Shown: positions 32,235 through 45,100 of the stretch, piece by piece
Numbering within the stretch: the first letter of the stretch is position 1
Layout: each line of letters starts with the position of its first letter
Assembly: GCA_007922305.1 (NCBI GenBank)
Contig: ML677358.1
Coordinates: 8,868,576 to 8,932,575, forward strand
DNA: 64,000 nucleotides
DNA from: Dermatemys mawii
Taxonomy: Eukaryota; Chordata; Testudines; Dermatemydidae
Direction: 5' to 3'
The notes under the pieces: model-generated
The model's input: the letters and a program-made list of their open reading frames with translations, nothing else
Database searches by the model: none
Told to the model about the DNA's origin: nothing
Position numbers and translations under genes: made by a program

Positions 32235-33061
32235 TATTTTGTTCAAGTTGGGTTTCTTGTTTATTTAAGTAGTGTCAAGTACAGCATTATGGGGTCTAGT
32301 TCCACACAAAATGGAAGACTCTAAAAATGTACCCATTAAATTGCTAAAAAAAGTGTAATAAAACAAAAGTCCATTTTAAATTCAGAGTGATGCCACTATG
32401 TGATGACAGTTACAAAGACACTTCCCTGCTTATGGCTCCGTCTTACAAGCTTTTCCATATTTAGTGCAAGGGAAAGAAACCAAAACACAAAACAAGTATT
32501 ATTGACTGAGTCACATCAAACCTTCTCCATGCCAAAATTATGCAAGGTGAACAATCTAAAGCACTCCGAAGACAGCTGTAGGTATCAGATAACTAAATAA
32601 GACAAACAGTGAAATATCTGTCTAAAAAATATCTTTTTTTCTGACAGTTCTGCACACTCCATCACGGACTGAAACTCTGATAAGTTAATATCCAAAAACT
32701 ATGCTTCCTGAATTAAGAGTTCACTATGGTGGATTGCAATTCTCAGTCATAGTCTCTATATCACACTTTTCTGTCCTTATATAGCCATTATTCTGGAACA
32801 GGTAATCAGTACCTTCATCATATCCCTTGTAAAGTTGTAATTAGCAGCTGTGATGGGCAAGAAGCCTGGAATTAGGATTTTTTAAAATGTTTTCTTCTCA
32901 AAAGAACAACACTTTAAAGCTTAGCTGTCTTTAACAAGGTTTAACATGACTGATACATAACAATACTTGCATCCCAGACATAAAACATTGAAAGGTTCAC
33001 TAAATTCTGAAGGTAGCTATGCTGTAAAGTATTTTCAAATTAGTGATTGTACAATCCCTTT
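32235..33061 (-). other. VDAC1: VDAC1 3' UTR with candidate poly(A) signal
   Basis: Sequence following the VDAC1 stop has no coding potential. A minus-strand AATAAA at 32265-32260 would give a 3' UTR of about 0.8 kb, close to the usual length for this mRNA. Other AATAAA matches at about 32088 and 31783 are alternatives. The end point is an estimate. Confidence 0.4.
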
Positions 33062-33153
33062 TTATGCTTCAAATTCCAATCCTAGACCAAGTTTGTGTCC
33101 ACCCGCATTGACATTCTTGCCATCCAACAAAGCCGACAGTGTCAGTTTGATAC
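33062..33153 (-). CDS. VDAC1: VDAC1 exon 9 (last coding exon, stop)
   Basis: Acceptor TGCAG|GT at 33153, TAA at 33064-33062. Completes Gly254 and codes [20 protein letters not shown] through LEFEA (residues 255-283), the closing beta strands of the barrel. Confidence 0.97.
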
Positions 33154-36100
33154 CTGCATAAGAAAACAAAGAGAGAGAAGGTAAATCCTACACTAGAGCT
33201 GCAGTACCACAGAAGATATGGTGTGTATATTTTGCTTCTTTGAATTATTGGTTAGTTATGGTAATTTGGTTGTATGGTGGTGACTAATCATGTAAGGATT
33301 GTTCTTTTAAAAAAAAAACTTGTAGAATGCCTAAAGCAGTGGATGCATTTCTATCAAAAGAAATAGTAATGAACAGAGAGCTAAATTCTGCTGTTTATTC
33401 ATCTGGGTGGTACTTTACTCTGAGTCATTCTATTGATTTCAGTGGGCCTAATGGCATAGAGTATGGTATTACTTAATGAGTGTGTGAATGACAGAATCAA
33501 GCCTATTATGTCTACCCTACTTCTCTAAAGCATATTTAGATCTATGGATGAATAGTGCAAAATGCAAAAAGTTATAAAAATATGCATCAGTCAATCTAGT
33601 ATTCTGACAACAGCATCATCATTGTGCTTCAGTAATTCTGTGATCAGTGGCACTGAAGTTCTCTATGGGCCAGTGGAACTCAAGCGTGTCATGCTTTGAA
33701 TCAGAAGAGAGGCTTACAATGGGAAAGCTTCCAGTGACTATGAATGCACTTGCTAAATCAGGTTTTTACATGTACAAAAGGCCTGTTTGTGTGTTTAACC
33801 GGTCATTTGAGGTGCTGCATGCCTCTGGCAAATCTGCTCTTCACTGAATGTCAGAAACTTTTGGAAAAAATCCAGCCCTAAAAAGGCTCATTTCTTGAGC
33901 TGGCAAGTAGGACGTTATAAAACCAAATCACTTTCCTACACAAAAATCTCTTTGCTACTTAAAGACTAAAATGTATCTTTCTCAAATTCTGAATCCCTTC
34001 TGTCTGCACTTACCTGGCTTCAGAGTCTGAGTGTATCCTAAACCAATCAGACTGGAGTTGTTCACTTTAGCCTGAAAAAAACACAAATAAAAACAACACC
34101 ACCATTATTTTAATAATCTGGTATATTTCTTCAAAGTCTTTGCTGTTTAAAAAGTAAGGGCTTTTTTTAAGCTTAAACTATTTCAGATTCCAAATCATGA
34201 ACAGAATATGGACCAAATTTTGCCATTACTTGCATCTATGCAACTCTACTAAGTACTTCCAATATACAAAGATGTTTCTGTTAACCAACTTAACTATTGT
34301 AATGAGTCATGAATACCAGAGAATACTCTCTTCCACTTCACCTAGGTCAATTCTTATATGCCAATCTGCTAGCAAGATAGCACTCTGTGCTACTTTTCAG
34401 AAAGTACAGATAATAGAATGTTTGACTGATGGACAGCAGGCAAAATACAGAGAATAGATCAAATTCACCGCATGGAATTACATCAAGGATGTATTTGACC
34501 CACTAACTCCAAAACAAATATGAAGTTTAGAGCTTTCTGTTATTACGGGCAGTGCAGGTAACAACACTTATAGTTGAGGTTACTCAATTTCCATTATAAG
34601 AACTGGTTTTTCTGTTGCTTATAATGGCACATGTATGGCACTCACAGAGAAAGATGCATCGGGGTCAATCTGATATTTGGCTGCTATTCCAAAACGAGTG
34701 TTGCTATTTCCAGCTGTCCAAGCGAGATTGACAGCAGTTTCCAATTTATTGTTCACCTTCTGATAAATGGAGCCTCCAAATTCTGTGCCATCATTCCTGT
34801 AATGAGCAGATTAATTTTAAATTGCACACAAAACTTTAGGTTCTTCATCAGGATCCATGTAAGTAAAAGCTTCATTAATAACTAGTTTAGTAACTCTGTA
34901 GCAACTACACAGAATGAAAACAATGGGCCAGACTGATTTTGAAAAGTCATGCATTACTATTTTGTTTTTTTAAAACACTGAATTTCATGAATTGCTTATC
35001 ATATTTCAATAAACCCATCCATGACCAAAGAGAACCCAGGAGAATTAAACAGAAATGGGCTCATAACTGTGATGGTTTCCAACATCCCCTCCTCAGTGGT
35101 TGAATCTTTGCAGCAAACTGGGTCCATCAAGCTTGTTCCTATCTAAGAAACCTGTTTCCCTAACACAAACATCTCTTTTAGTGCTCATGGAAGGGGCTAC
35201 AATGACAGTTCTGCTGACTGAACCTCCTGTTTATCCACAGAGCAGGTACCATCCTGACAGCAGCATTTCCTCCTGTTGCCTCATCAACACACCTTTGCAC
35301 AGACATGGAAGTACCATCTCTAAGGATAAAATGACCGTTCAGTTTTCAAGTTCATGCAATCCTTGCCCTCCCTCCTGTGAATGCAAATTAGCGTCATTTG
35401 CAGTAGTAGCTGTTTATATTGTAGACACTTTTGTATTAAAAACTTATTTTCATTTCATTCAACTACCAGATGGTAAGAACTTTCAATACTAGCTTGGCTT
35501 AAACCGACTACATAAGAGATAAAAAGGCCCCTAATTTCATTTTAACAAATTTATGAACCCTTTCAGCAAGGGTGAGTTTTAAAAAAGCAAACTATTTTTA
35601 CTGACACACAGTTCATGGTAAAAACTGTCTGGCTTTTGCATTTTCAGTATAGCTCATTCTGCTGAAAGAGGGTGCAAATATATTGCCCAGAACAGGGAGC
35701 AGACAGGAGTTTATGAACCACCTGAACGCCTTTGCCAGTAAGAGATCTCTGATCAACTGCAACAATCCATTTTTTGAGTAAATAAGGCATTCTGGCATGA
35801 AAAAAAGATGTAAGGACTCAAACTCCATCTAACCTGTACAAGTCCGGTGCAGCATTTATGGAAAATTTGCCTACTTTGCAAATGCAAGGAATAGCATCGG
35901 CCTTTTAAAAACTGTCAGAACTATTTTTCCAGGCATATACAACTGAAGTGCATGAACAGTCAACTCATCACTGACTATTTGGCACGCAGAAAAGGGAGGA
36001 ATTAAAAAGCACCGATTAGAATCGGATCGACAAACAGACTTTGTGCAAGCTTCCTACACAGCTCTATCTGGACCTGCAACAGCAGGAGTCTGAGCTGTAC

Positions 36101-39100
36101 TCACAAAAGCTAGGAAAGTCGTATATAAGGTGGAAACTCTGTCTTGCCCTACCTAATATCTATATACCATAATATATATGCATGTTATTTTATGTCAGCA
36201 CTTTGAAAATACTGAAATATCCACAGAGAATATGGCATGCTAGGAATAGAGTTCCAGCTATAAATCAGTTTCCTGGATGTTGTGGATTATGTCAGGCCCT
36301 GGGTTTTATTATGATGTGGATTTTTGTTTAAATTTAAAAAAAAAAATACAATTTTAAAACCTGCTACATAACGCAAAGTGCCATCGACTTATCATGGAGT
36401 CCAAGGTTTCTTCAGACCTGATATGTCAAGAAGACCTATTAACCCACTAGTACCAGTAGTTAACCTTTTTGCCTTGCAAGTATTACATAGTATTTTTTGT
36501 GCGTTATAGATTGATAATACAGAATGCAAAATAAAAATCCTCTGGTGAGTAATTGCTAAGAAATACATTTCCAGGGGGCCAAGAAAGGGCAGTAGAGTCT
36601 GAGGTATTGTTTAAAAAATTCCTTCCAGCTGTTTCCTTCATTTAAAAAAAAATAAAAAATTCATTCTCTATTTTATAGTAATGGCCCCAAATATAATGTT
36701 TTGAACTACTACAGACTACTGTAGTTGAAAGCCATTTTAAGAGTTTGACGGGATAGCTCATAACTTTTGATAACCTGTAGGGACCAGTGCATGCACTTTG
36801 GATCTGAGTTCTCTGCTCATGCATTTGCGATTTGCCAGTCATTCCTTTCTAGACTACCTGTTGTTTAAGGCAATTTGAACTTCCTAAATCATATCTTGCA
36901 GAACCACGGGGAAACTGAACAGAAGCAGGGTTTGAATAAGAAACAGTTGTTCAAGTTCCAAATGCAAATGGCTTGCAATAGCCCTGCTATATACAAAATG
37001 ATTGTTAGTTATCAGAAAAGGGTGAGGACAGAATTGAAGATTTTAATTAAATTTTGTCCTCTTTTTTTCCATTTATGCAGAAATGACAAGTGCTTGTGCA
37101 GATGGATTATCAGGAATTCCAATTCTGAAACAGCCCAGGGTTAAGGATATATGAAGTTTGATTAAATTCCCTCACTCGTGTGTTTCATTTCCTTCTGTTT
37201 CTATTCTTGTACATTGTTCTCTCTGTGGCCAAACCATTATAATTTACCTTGCATAAATGGAGAAGTAGCTTTTTATTTTCTCCTGCATGCAGGAAGTGTG
37301 TGTAATTGAATATGTTTGCTTCTTTTATATGTCCAGTAAAAATCTGTTACAAAGTTATACAGTTGAATGCCAAGCCAATCAATTGCTCACAATCTTTTCT
37401 TATTCCTTCCAAAATTAAATGAGTGCAAAACAGCATCTGAAGTCTTTAGGCAGATCTCTCTCCAATTTCTGGAGACTCCTACTGAGCCTTCTCAGTAAGT
37501 GAAAAGTCCACGCCAACTCCATCATTCTCCCTCTTATTAATTTTGACAACCTCTCCCCTTCATTACTAAACCAGGGAGCAATATACATTGATGCTCATTT
37601 GCTGGTACTTACACATTAGTGTGAAGCTGGAATTCATCAGTTTTATAACCAACAGCGAAGTTGCTCTGGGTTACTCTGGATTTAGTCGTCTCAAAAGTCA
37701 TTTGGTAACCTGCCAACCAACCCTCATAGCCGAACACAAAGGCTCCACGTATTGAAGGTCCAGCAATATCAAAATCCATGTCACAGCCAAGGTTGATGTG
37801 TTCCCGTTTATATCCTGTCTTAATTTTAGCACTTTTTTTCCTGAAGGGGGTGGGGGGGGGGGAGGTAAGAGACAGGGTGGCAAGAAAATTTTATGACAAT
37901 CATTCATACGTAGTGATTATCAACCCATTGTTATGTTTTGCTAAAAGTAACGATGCCAGAAGACAAAGTACAGGTACCCAGAGATCCATGCTTTAAATTT
38001 GTTTCACGTTGTTGTGACATCGCACTCTATATGATTTTAGGAAAATATGCTAATGAGTGTGAATATAATGCAACTAGAATATGCTTCATGCAAAGGGTCT
38101 TCTGTAAGGAATCATTAGAAAGCATATAATCTACTGAGCGTGGTCATCCTGTTTGTATCATTCTTGTATCTGAAACTAAAAATATAACTCTGAGGGCCTA
38201 TTGTAATTATGCAAAGTGTGGGCTGTTAATGGTGGTTTCCACCAACCAAGACAAATGACTGTGGATGGCTCTGTTTGCAGGCAGGCCTTCCTGTGAGTCA
38301 GGGTGGGAGGAATGAAGGATTGGGATCTCATGGGACATGTGACCATGTCATCTGGTACTGAAATGCATCTTAAACTTGGTGCTTTTTCATTTAGAAGGAG
38401 GGGTGGGAACCCAGAGAAGAACAAAAAATTCCTGCCTGGTGCAAAAGATATATAAGGGAGTGGAACAGATCAAATGAGACTTCAGATCATGAGAAATCCC
38501 TTAGCTACCACGTAAGATGAAACAAGGGCTGTACCAAGTGAAAGGATTGTGCCCAGACTAGGAATACGTCCAGTCTGTGAAAGAAGCTTACTGAAACATC
38601 TGAGGGTGAGATTTTATCTGTATTCAGTTTTCTCACTGTATTAGACTTAGACATGCACATTTTGTTTTATTTTATTCCACTTGGAAATTCACTTTGTTCT
38701 GTCTGTTATCACTTTAAACCACTTAAATTCTACTTTTTGTATTTAATAAAATCACTTCTTACTTAATACATACTCTGGATTAATGAAAGATACCTGGGGG
38801 GGGAGGCAAACCACTGTGCATTTCTATCAGTGTTATAAAGGGTGAACAATTTATGAGTTTACCCTGTAAAAGCTTTATACAGGGTATAACGGATTTATTT
38901 GGGGTTCAAATCCCATTGGGAGTTGGGCATCTGAGTGCTAGAGACAGAAACCTTCTTAAGCTGCTTTCAGTTAAGCCTGCAGTTTGTGGGACGTGGTTCA
39001 GACCTGGGTCTGTGTTTGTAGCCGGCAAGCATGTCTGGCACAACTAAGCAGGGTTCTGGAGTCCCAAGCTGGCAGGGAAGGCAGGGGCGGAAGTAGTCTT

Positions 39101-42100
39101 GGCACATCAGCTAGCAGCCCCAAGGGTTTTGCTGTGATGCAACCCATCACGGTTGTATACATAATTTATCTGCAGTTATGTGCACATGAAGCAATAAAAT
39201 TGTAGGGGGGGGAAGAATTGGAATACCGAGCCTTACGTGCAGATCTTGAAACTAAAATTACAATATATGAAAGTTGCGATGCAAAAAGCATGAAACTCCT
39301 ATTTACAAACCTAGTATGTACTGACTTTTTGCAATTAAAGACTGAGTTATCTAGGATCTACCTAATTGCTTTGTAACTTGGTATAGATGAGGAAGAAGAT
39401 TCTTTTGCATTAGACAATTTTTATTTGACTATAATGTTAAAAGTTAAAGTTGAATAAATGTTGCCTGACCACCTAAGACTGAAAAACTTCTGAGAGAAAC
39501 AGGAAGTAAAAAGTCTGTTGATCATATGACATATGCAGACTTCTGGTAGCCTAACAAATTCATATAAACACTTTCATTCAGTATAATGGGTTTCCTTTTA
39601 TGCAACCCAAGGAGGAAGGGCTTTACCTGTCACACATCATCTAGTCTTTCTGTATATATGTATTAATTTAGGGCATTTAGTCTCTTGAAATACTCTGTAC
39701 ATACTTAATTGAACTATTACCAGTAAAAATAACCAAATGCCCTACTTGCCATCCTGTTCAATTTCTATCAGCAACAATGAATTATCCACAATCCACATAA
39801 CAGTAAGAGGACACTTCTAATGACTAATGGCCGTAGCAGCTGTCATGTATCCCTCTGCCTTGATTATCAGATATTTACATCAATAGCATTTAAGTCTCCA
39901 AAAATACAATATAAAGAATCACAAATTTTCAGAAGTTCAAGTAATCTGACTCTCTGCCCCCTCCCACCTCATAACTATTCCCATTATTATACAGTCACCC
40001 TAAGCTGTTGCAAACATTTTTAATTTGAACATTTCCATTGAACATGAAGACTGGGGGAGGAGGGAAAGTGTAGCTGTTCCATTAGTAATCTCTCAGGAGA
40101 GGTCAGTAGAGCATTGCAATAAGGAGCTGCTAGCAACTGGAAAAGTATTTTCCAGTCTTGCCCCAACATTACTCTCAGAAATATCTCCTTTTCCACAAAG
40201 CAGGGTAATTCTGAGTAGCAGGAATTTTTAAGACAGTTTATGGAAACAAATGCTCTACCACCCATCTTTCACAGTGACTATTAACCTTTCGGTTTACTGC
40301 TGCTTTGGAGTGCCTACACACCACAGAGGTCTTCACCCCACAGTGCCATCTGTGCAGCAAACAAGTCTAGTTTTTCAATTGATTAAGTAAAACTCTGAAG
40401 AAGTTGGGTCCTGTGGCAGCTATGCATCAATTTATGCATTTCTAGTGCAGACATCATGTGCTAAAAATCTATTAGGCACCAAATGCAAACTCAAGAACGC
40501 ATAATCTTAGTCCACAATGCACCTCTTCTCCAGCACTTCTCAATTTAGTCACAGTTACTTCGCATTTCTTTCACTTAAAAGAAATTATGCTATGTCATTC
40601 TTCCACACCCATTACTGAGGGAGGTTTGCGCAAACAGGGTGGGCCTTGCATCATGATCTGAAAATAGGCTTGAGCTCATTTGATCTTCTGTGGCAAGTAG
40701 TTCTTTAGTGGGTTCTCTTCCAAGACCAACACTGCCCCTGGAAAGTTTCATCTTGTACTCTCTTATCTCAGTGGGTCACAGAGGGAGAGGCATTCTCTCA
40801 GACAGCTAGGCCCTAATCAGGTAAGGGTTTTAAAGACTAGTATCAGGACCTAGCACATTAGGATAGAAAGCCCAAAGGAGTGTGACAAGCACTCTTGTAT
40901 CTTTCAACATGGAGTTACACCTATAGACAGACCTGCTGCCTAGAGTCACTTGCTCCTTACTACATACGGTCTTGTCCAATGCATATACACTTTGTATTCT
41001 GTGTTGCAATTGAAATCAACATATCTGAAAATGTAAAAAAAATCCCAAAATAATAAATTTCAATTCGTATTTTATTGTTTAACAGTGCAATTAACAGCAA
41101 TTCATTTTTTAATCATGATTAATTTTTTTTTGAGTTAATCGCATGAGTTAACTGCAATTTAAATCAACAGCCCTACTTATTATGCTATAAAACTAAAACT
41201 GAATATACTTTCTGCACATGGGATAGTAAGCAGTTTGAAAGGTAGAATACGAGGTCTGCATCTTGGGGTGATATGGTCACTGTGATTACTGCCCTGTCAC
41301 TTGCAGTACCATGTGCCATTTTCAGAGGTATATCTGCATGATATTCCCAATCACCACAATATTTGTTTATATGTGGGAGGGAAATCAATGGGGGACAGAT
41401 GAGATCAACCAGTCTTACAGCTGCCTAATCCTCCTGGCCCATATAAAATGTCACTGTCCAATCACACCAACCAAAACATTCATCCAATCCTAAACCATGT
41501 TACAGCCTGCAAGAATTTAGGTTTTACATCCAGCTTGAAAGAAAAACCAAATTACTGAACTGAGTTATTGGAGCAGGCAGCCAAATGGCTTGCAGTGCTC
41601 ATTAATCTGCACACTTCAACTGATTTGTGTAAGGTTTTTCCTGCTCAGATGGTAAAAACTGTTTCACCTGACACCAGTTTTGACTATAATTTTCAAATTA
41701 TTGTACTTAATCCTTTGCTATTTATAGATTATGTCAAAAAAGAAATTTTCAATTCCAAAATTTAGTGAGATGTGACATGATTTGATTGTTCGGGAAATAC
41801 CTGCTCTCTGTTCTTATACTTCAGTCTGTAGGGAGTAAAAGAATAAGCCAGCGTTCAGGAAATAAAAACACGCAAAATATCCCTTTTTGTCATCACTTCT
41901 TACCCAGTGTTAGGAGAGAACGAGGAGTCAAAGGTCAGCTTCAGTCCATGTGCAAGCTGAACAGAAAAGAAATTCACCAGTTGCATTTATAATTAAAAAG
42001 GAGACTGTGATAAGTGAATTGGTAAACTGTGACTCATGAGCTAAGCGTTACCTGATCTTCAAGAGTAATCTCTGTGCCTAGTGTGTTGTCGGTATTCCAC

Positions 42101-45100
42101 TTCTCCGTGAACGTCAAGCCATATTCCCCCCATTTGTATTTTGTTTCCAAACTGCCAGTAACTTTGCTTGTCTCTGAGTTTGCTGAACCTGAGCTTGTAA
42201 ATTCCTAAAGTAAAGCAAAAATAAATAAATAAAGATGCAGAATGTACTAATGATAGTAATTTGGAGGAGTATTCAGCATCACAATGCTATCTCTATATTT
42301 GTTTCCTCGTCATTAATATAAGCACACGCTTACCCTGACAAAACTGCAAAATAAGAATGCTTCACATTTAGTTAGGGTGGTGCGTGTGTTTAAATAATTT
42401 TCTCTGCTGACGTAACACAAAATCGGATACTATTTCAACTGTTAATATGCAAGATGAAGCCTGTGAAATAAAATAATTTCTCACGTCTTCAACCACATCC
42501 TTCATCGGGTATTTAAATAAGCTCAATTAAGCAATCAAATAACAATTAATGCTTATTTTGTAGCATAAGCCAAATGAGAAAAATGCCTCAGTTCTTCAGA
42601 CCTTTTTTGGAGTGTGTGTGGAAATCACATTTCAAAAGTTCTGACACAGTGAGGAAGAGATGTTGCAAATTGCAGCAGCAGCCAACTGTGTGTACACTTT
42701 ATTTTAAACGTGACGACTGACAGTGCTGCCAAACTGCATTCAGACACAGGTTCTCAGAGAGCAGTGGCTCAATCCTGAACACTTCACTGAGAGCCAAATC
42801 AAAGTTTGCAGGACAAAAAAAAACAACAGTCAAACCAGCAGCCTTTGCAAGCTGAAGTTCGTGCAGTTTTCTCATCATCATCTGGGCAGGGGGCCTGGCC
42901 TACTAAAAGCACAGACAGTAGGAACACAGAGAACTCCCTGGGACTCTTAAGTGATAGGAAAAGCTCTGCATTCCCTTAAGGAGGGACTGAGGAAAGGGGG
43001 TATACCCTGGGACATCCCTTAGCAGGGGTAGTATGAGGGACAGAGGGTGTCATAAAGTTGGAGGGGTAGGAACAGAGCCAGTCTAGTCTAATCTTAGGGG
43101 GTCTGGGGGAATTTATAAACATTTTCACAAAATGTTATTCTTTTTTGGTGGGGGAGGCAAAGATGAAGTGGCAAATCAGCAGGTTCATCAAAAAAAAAAA
43201 AAAAGTCATGGAAATTTCAACCAATGCTGGGGGCATGTAGGAGATCCTGGGTTGTGTGAGAAAGAAAGATGAATAAAATTTCAGAGTGGTTTAGGAGGGA
43301 CTATTACTCTGTCTTCTGGCTCCCGTTTTTATTGAAGTCCATTGGACACACTCATACTTTCTACAGATTACACATCATGATACAGTACGTAAGAACAGAA
43401 GAGCTGCCATGCTGGGTCAGACCAGGATCCAATCTTGCCCTGTCTGCAACAGTGACCCATAGCAGAACTTCAGGGGGAACACACAGAGCAGGACTATTAT
43501 AGAATGGTCCATCTGTCTTCCAGACCTAGATTCTGGTAGTCAGAAGTTTAGAGTCATGGGGTTGCATCCCCAGCCACCTTGGTTAATAGCAGTGGATGGA
43601 CTCCATGAACTTACCCAGTTCTTTTATGAATCCAGTTATAATTTTGGACATCGCAACATTCCATGGCAATGAATTCCACAGATTAGTTGTGCATTGCCTA
43701 AAAAAGTACTCTCTCTTATTTGTATTAAGCCCACTGCTGATCAATGTAATCAGGCAACTCCTGGATTTTGTATTGTGTGAAAGGGTAAATACTACTTCTC
43801 TGTTCACTTTTTCCACATCATTCATGATTATATAGATCTCTATCATATTCCCCCCATTAGTTGTCTCTTTTCTAAACTGATCAGCCCTAATCATTTCCTC
43901 ACACAGAAGCCTTTCTATACCCTCAATCATCTTTGTTGCCCTTTTCTGAATCTTTTCCAGTTCCACTATGTGCTCTGTAAGATGAGGTGACCAGAATTGG
44001 ACACAGTATTTAAAGTGTGGGCATAAAATGGATTTAGTGGCATTATAGTATTTTCTGTCTGACTTTCCATCCCTTTTCTAATAATCCCTACCACACTGTT
44101 AACCTTTTTGACCCCTGCTGCATACTGAGTTGAAGTTTTCAGAGAATATCCACAATGACTCCAAGATCTTTCTTGGGTGGTAACAGCTAACTTAGAACCC
44201 ATCATTGTATATGTACTATTGGGATTATTTTTTCCCAACGTGCATTACAGTACACCCTTGATATAACACCCTTCATAAGAACAAACCTTAGGAATAGGAT
44301 ATCCCAGCCTATTAGAAGTTGTCAGCTGCCCCCTTCCCCCTCTCGTGGGTGGCAGCCTGGATGGAGCCCCTGGTTCCACCCCTTCCTCCTGTCACAACCA
44401 TCCACCACAGCCATAGACCCCAAGACCCCTCATACCCCATCCTTCCTTCCCCCACAACCTGGAGGAGCCCTGAGCACCCCACTCCTGGGCTGGCCAGAGG
44501 CTCAATGTTCCCCACACCTCAGCCAGAGCCCTAAGCCCCTCCTTGGCTGGAGCCCTCAGACCCTCCCACCCAGAGGAGCCGCTGGCCAACTGAAGCCCCG
44601 AGTCCCCACCTGCCAGAAGGTAACCCCGCCCCCACACACCAGCTCAGAGGAGCCCCGAGGCCAGCCAGAGCTGCACCTCACCTCTACAGACCTCAAGCTG
44701 CTGCGGGGAAAAGCTCTCACTCTCGCCAAGAAGCTTTTGATATGCCCCATGCAGGTTCCAGGGCAGCTGAGGAGACAGTATTTGCTACTCAGCTTCCTGG
44801 GTGCCTCAGTAGTCTCTCTGGAGCCCAGGGAGATTACTGATGAACCCAGAAAGCTGAATAGCACATACCACTTCCTCAGAATCTGCCTGGGGCATAATAA
44901 AGAAAATCTTCCCCCAGCAAATCCACAACTGGGAATCTGGCGGCTACGGCACAGCCTCCCCGGCCGATTTTATCCACCACCCATGGGTGGTAGGACTTTT
45001 TCACCGTCTATAACAGGGGTGGGCAAACCTTCTGGCCCGAGGGCCACATGGGGGCTCAAAATTGTGCAGAGGGCCAGGTTGGGAAGGCTGTGCCCCCTAT

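Larger units (their letters stand above)
33154..37612 (-). other. VDAC1 introns 8, 7 and 6 (around exons 8 and 7)
   Basis: Introns 33154-34013, 34072-34645 and 34797-37612, all GT-AG. AT-rich; no nameable transposon seen. Confidence 0.7.
37841..41903 (-). other. VDAC1 intron 5
   Basis: 4.06-kb phase-2 intron. Holds a G run at about 37848-37862, the solo LTR at 38014-39151 and an old repeat at about 40975-41175. The rest is AT-rich without recognised content. Confidence 0.7.
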
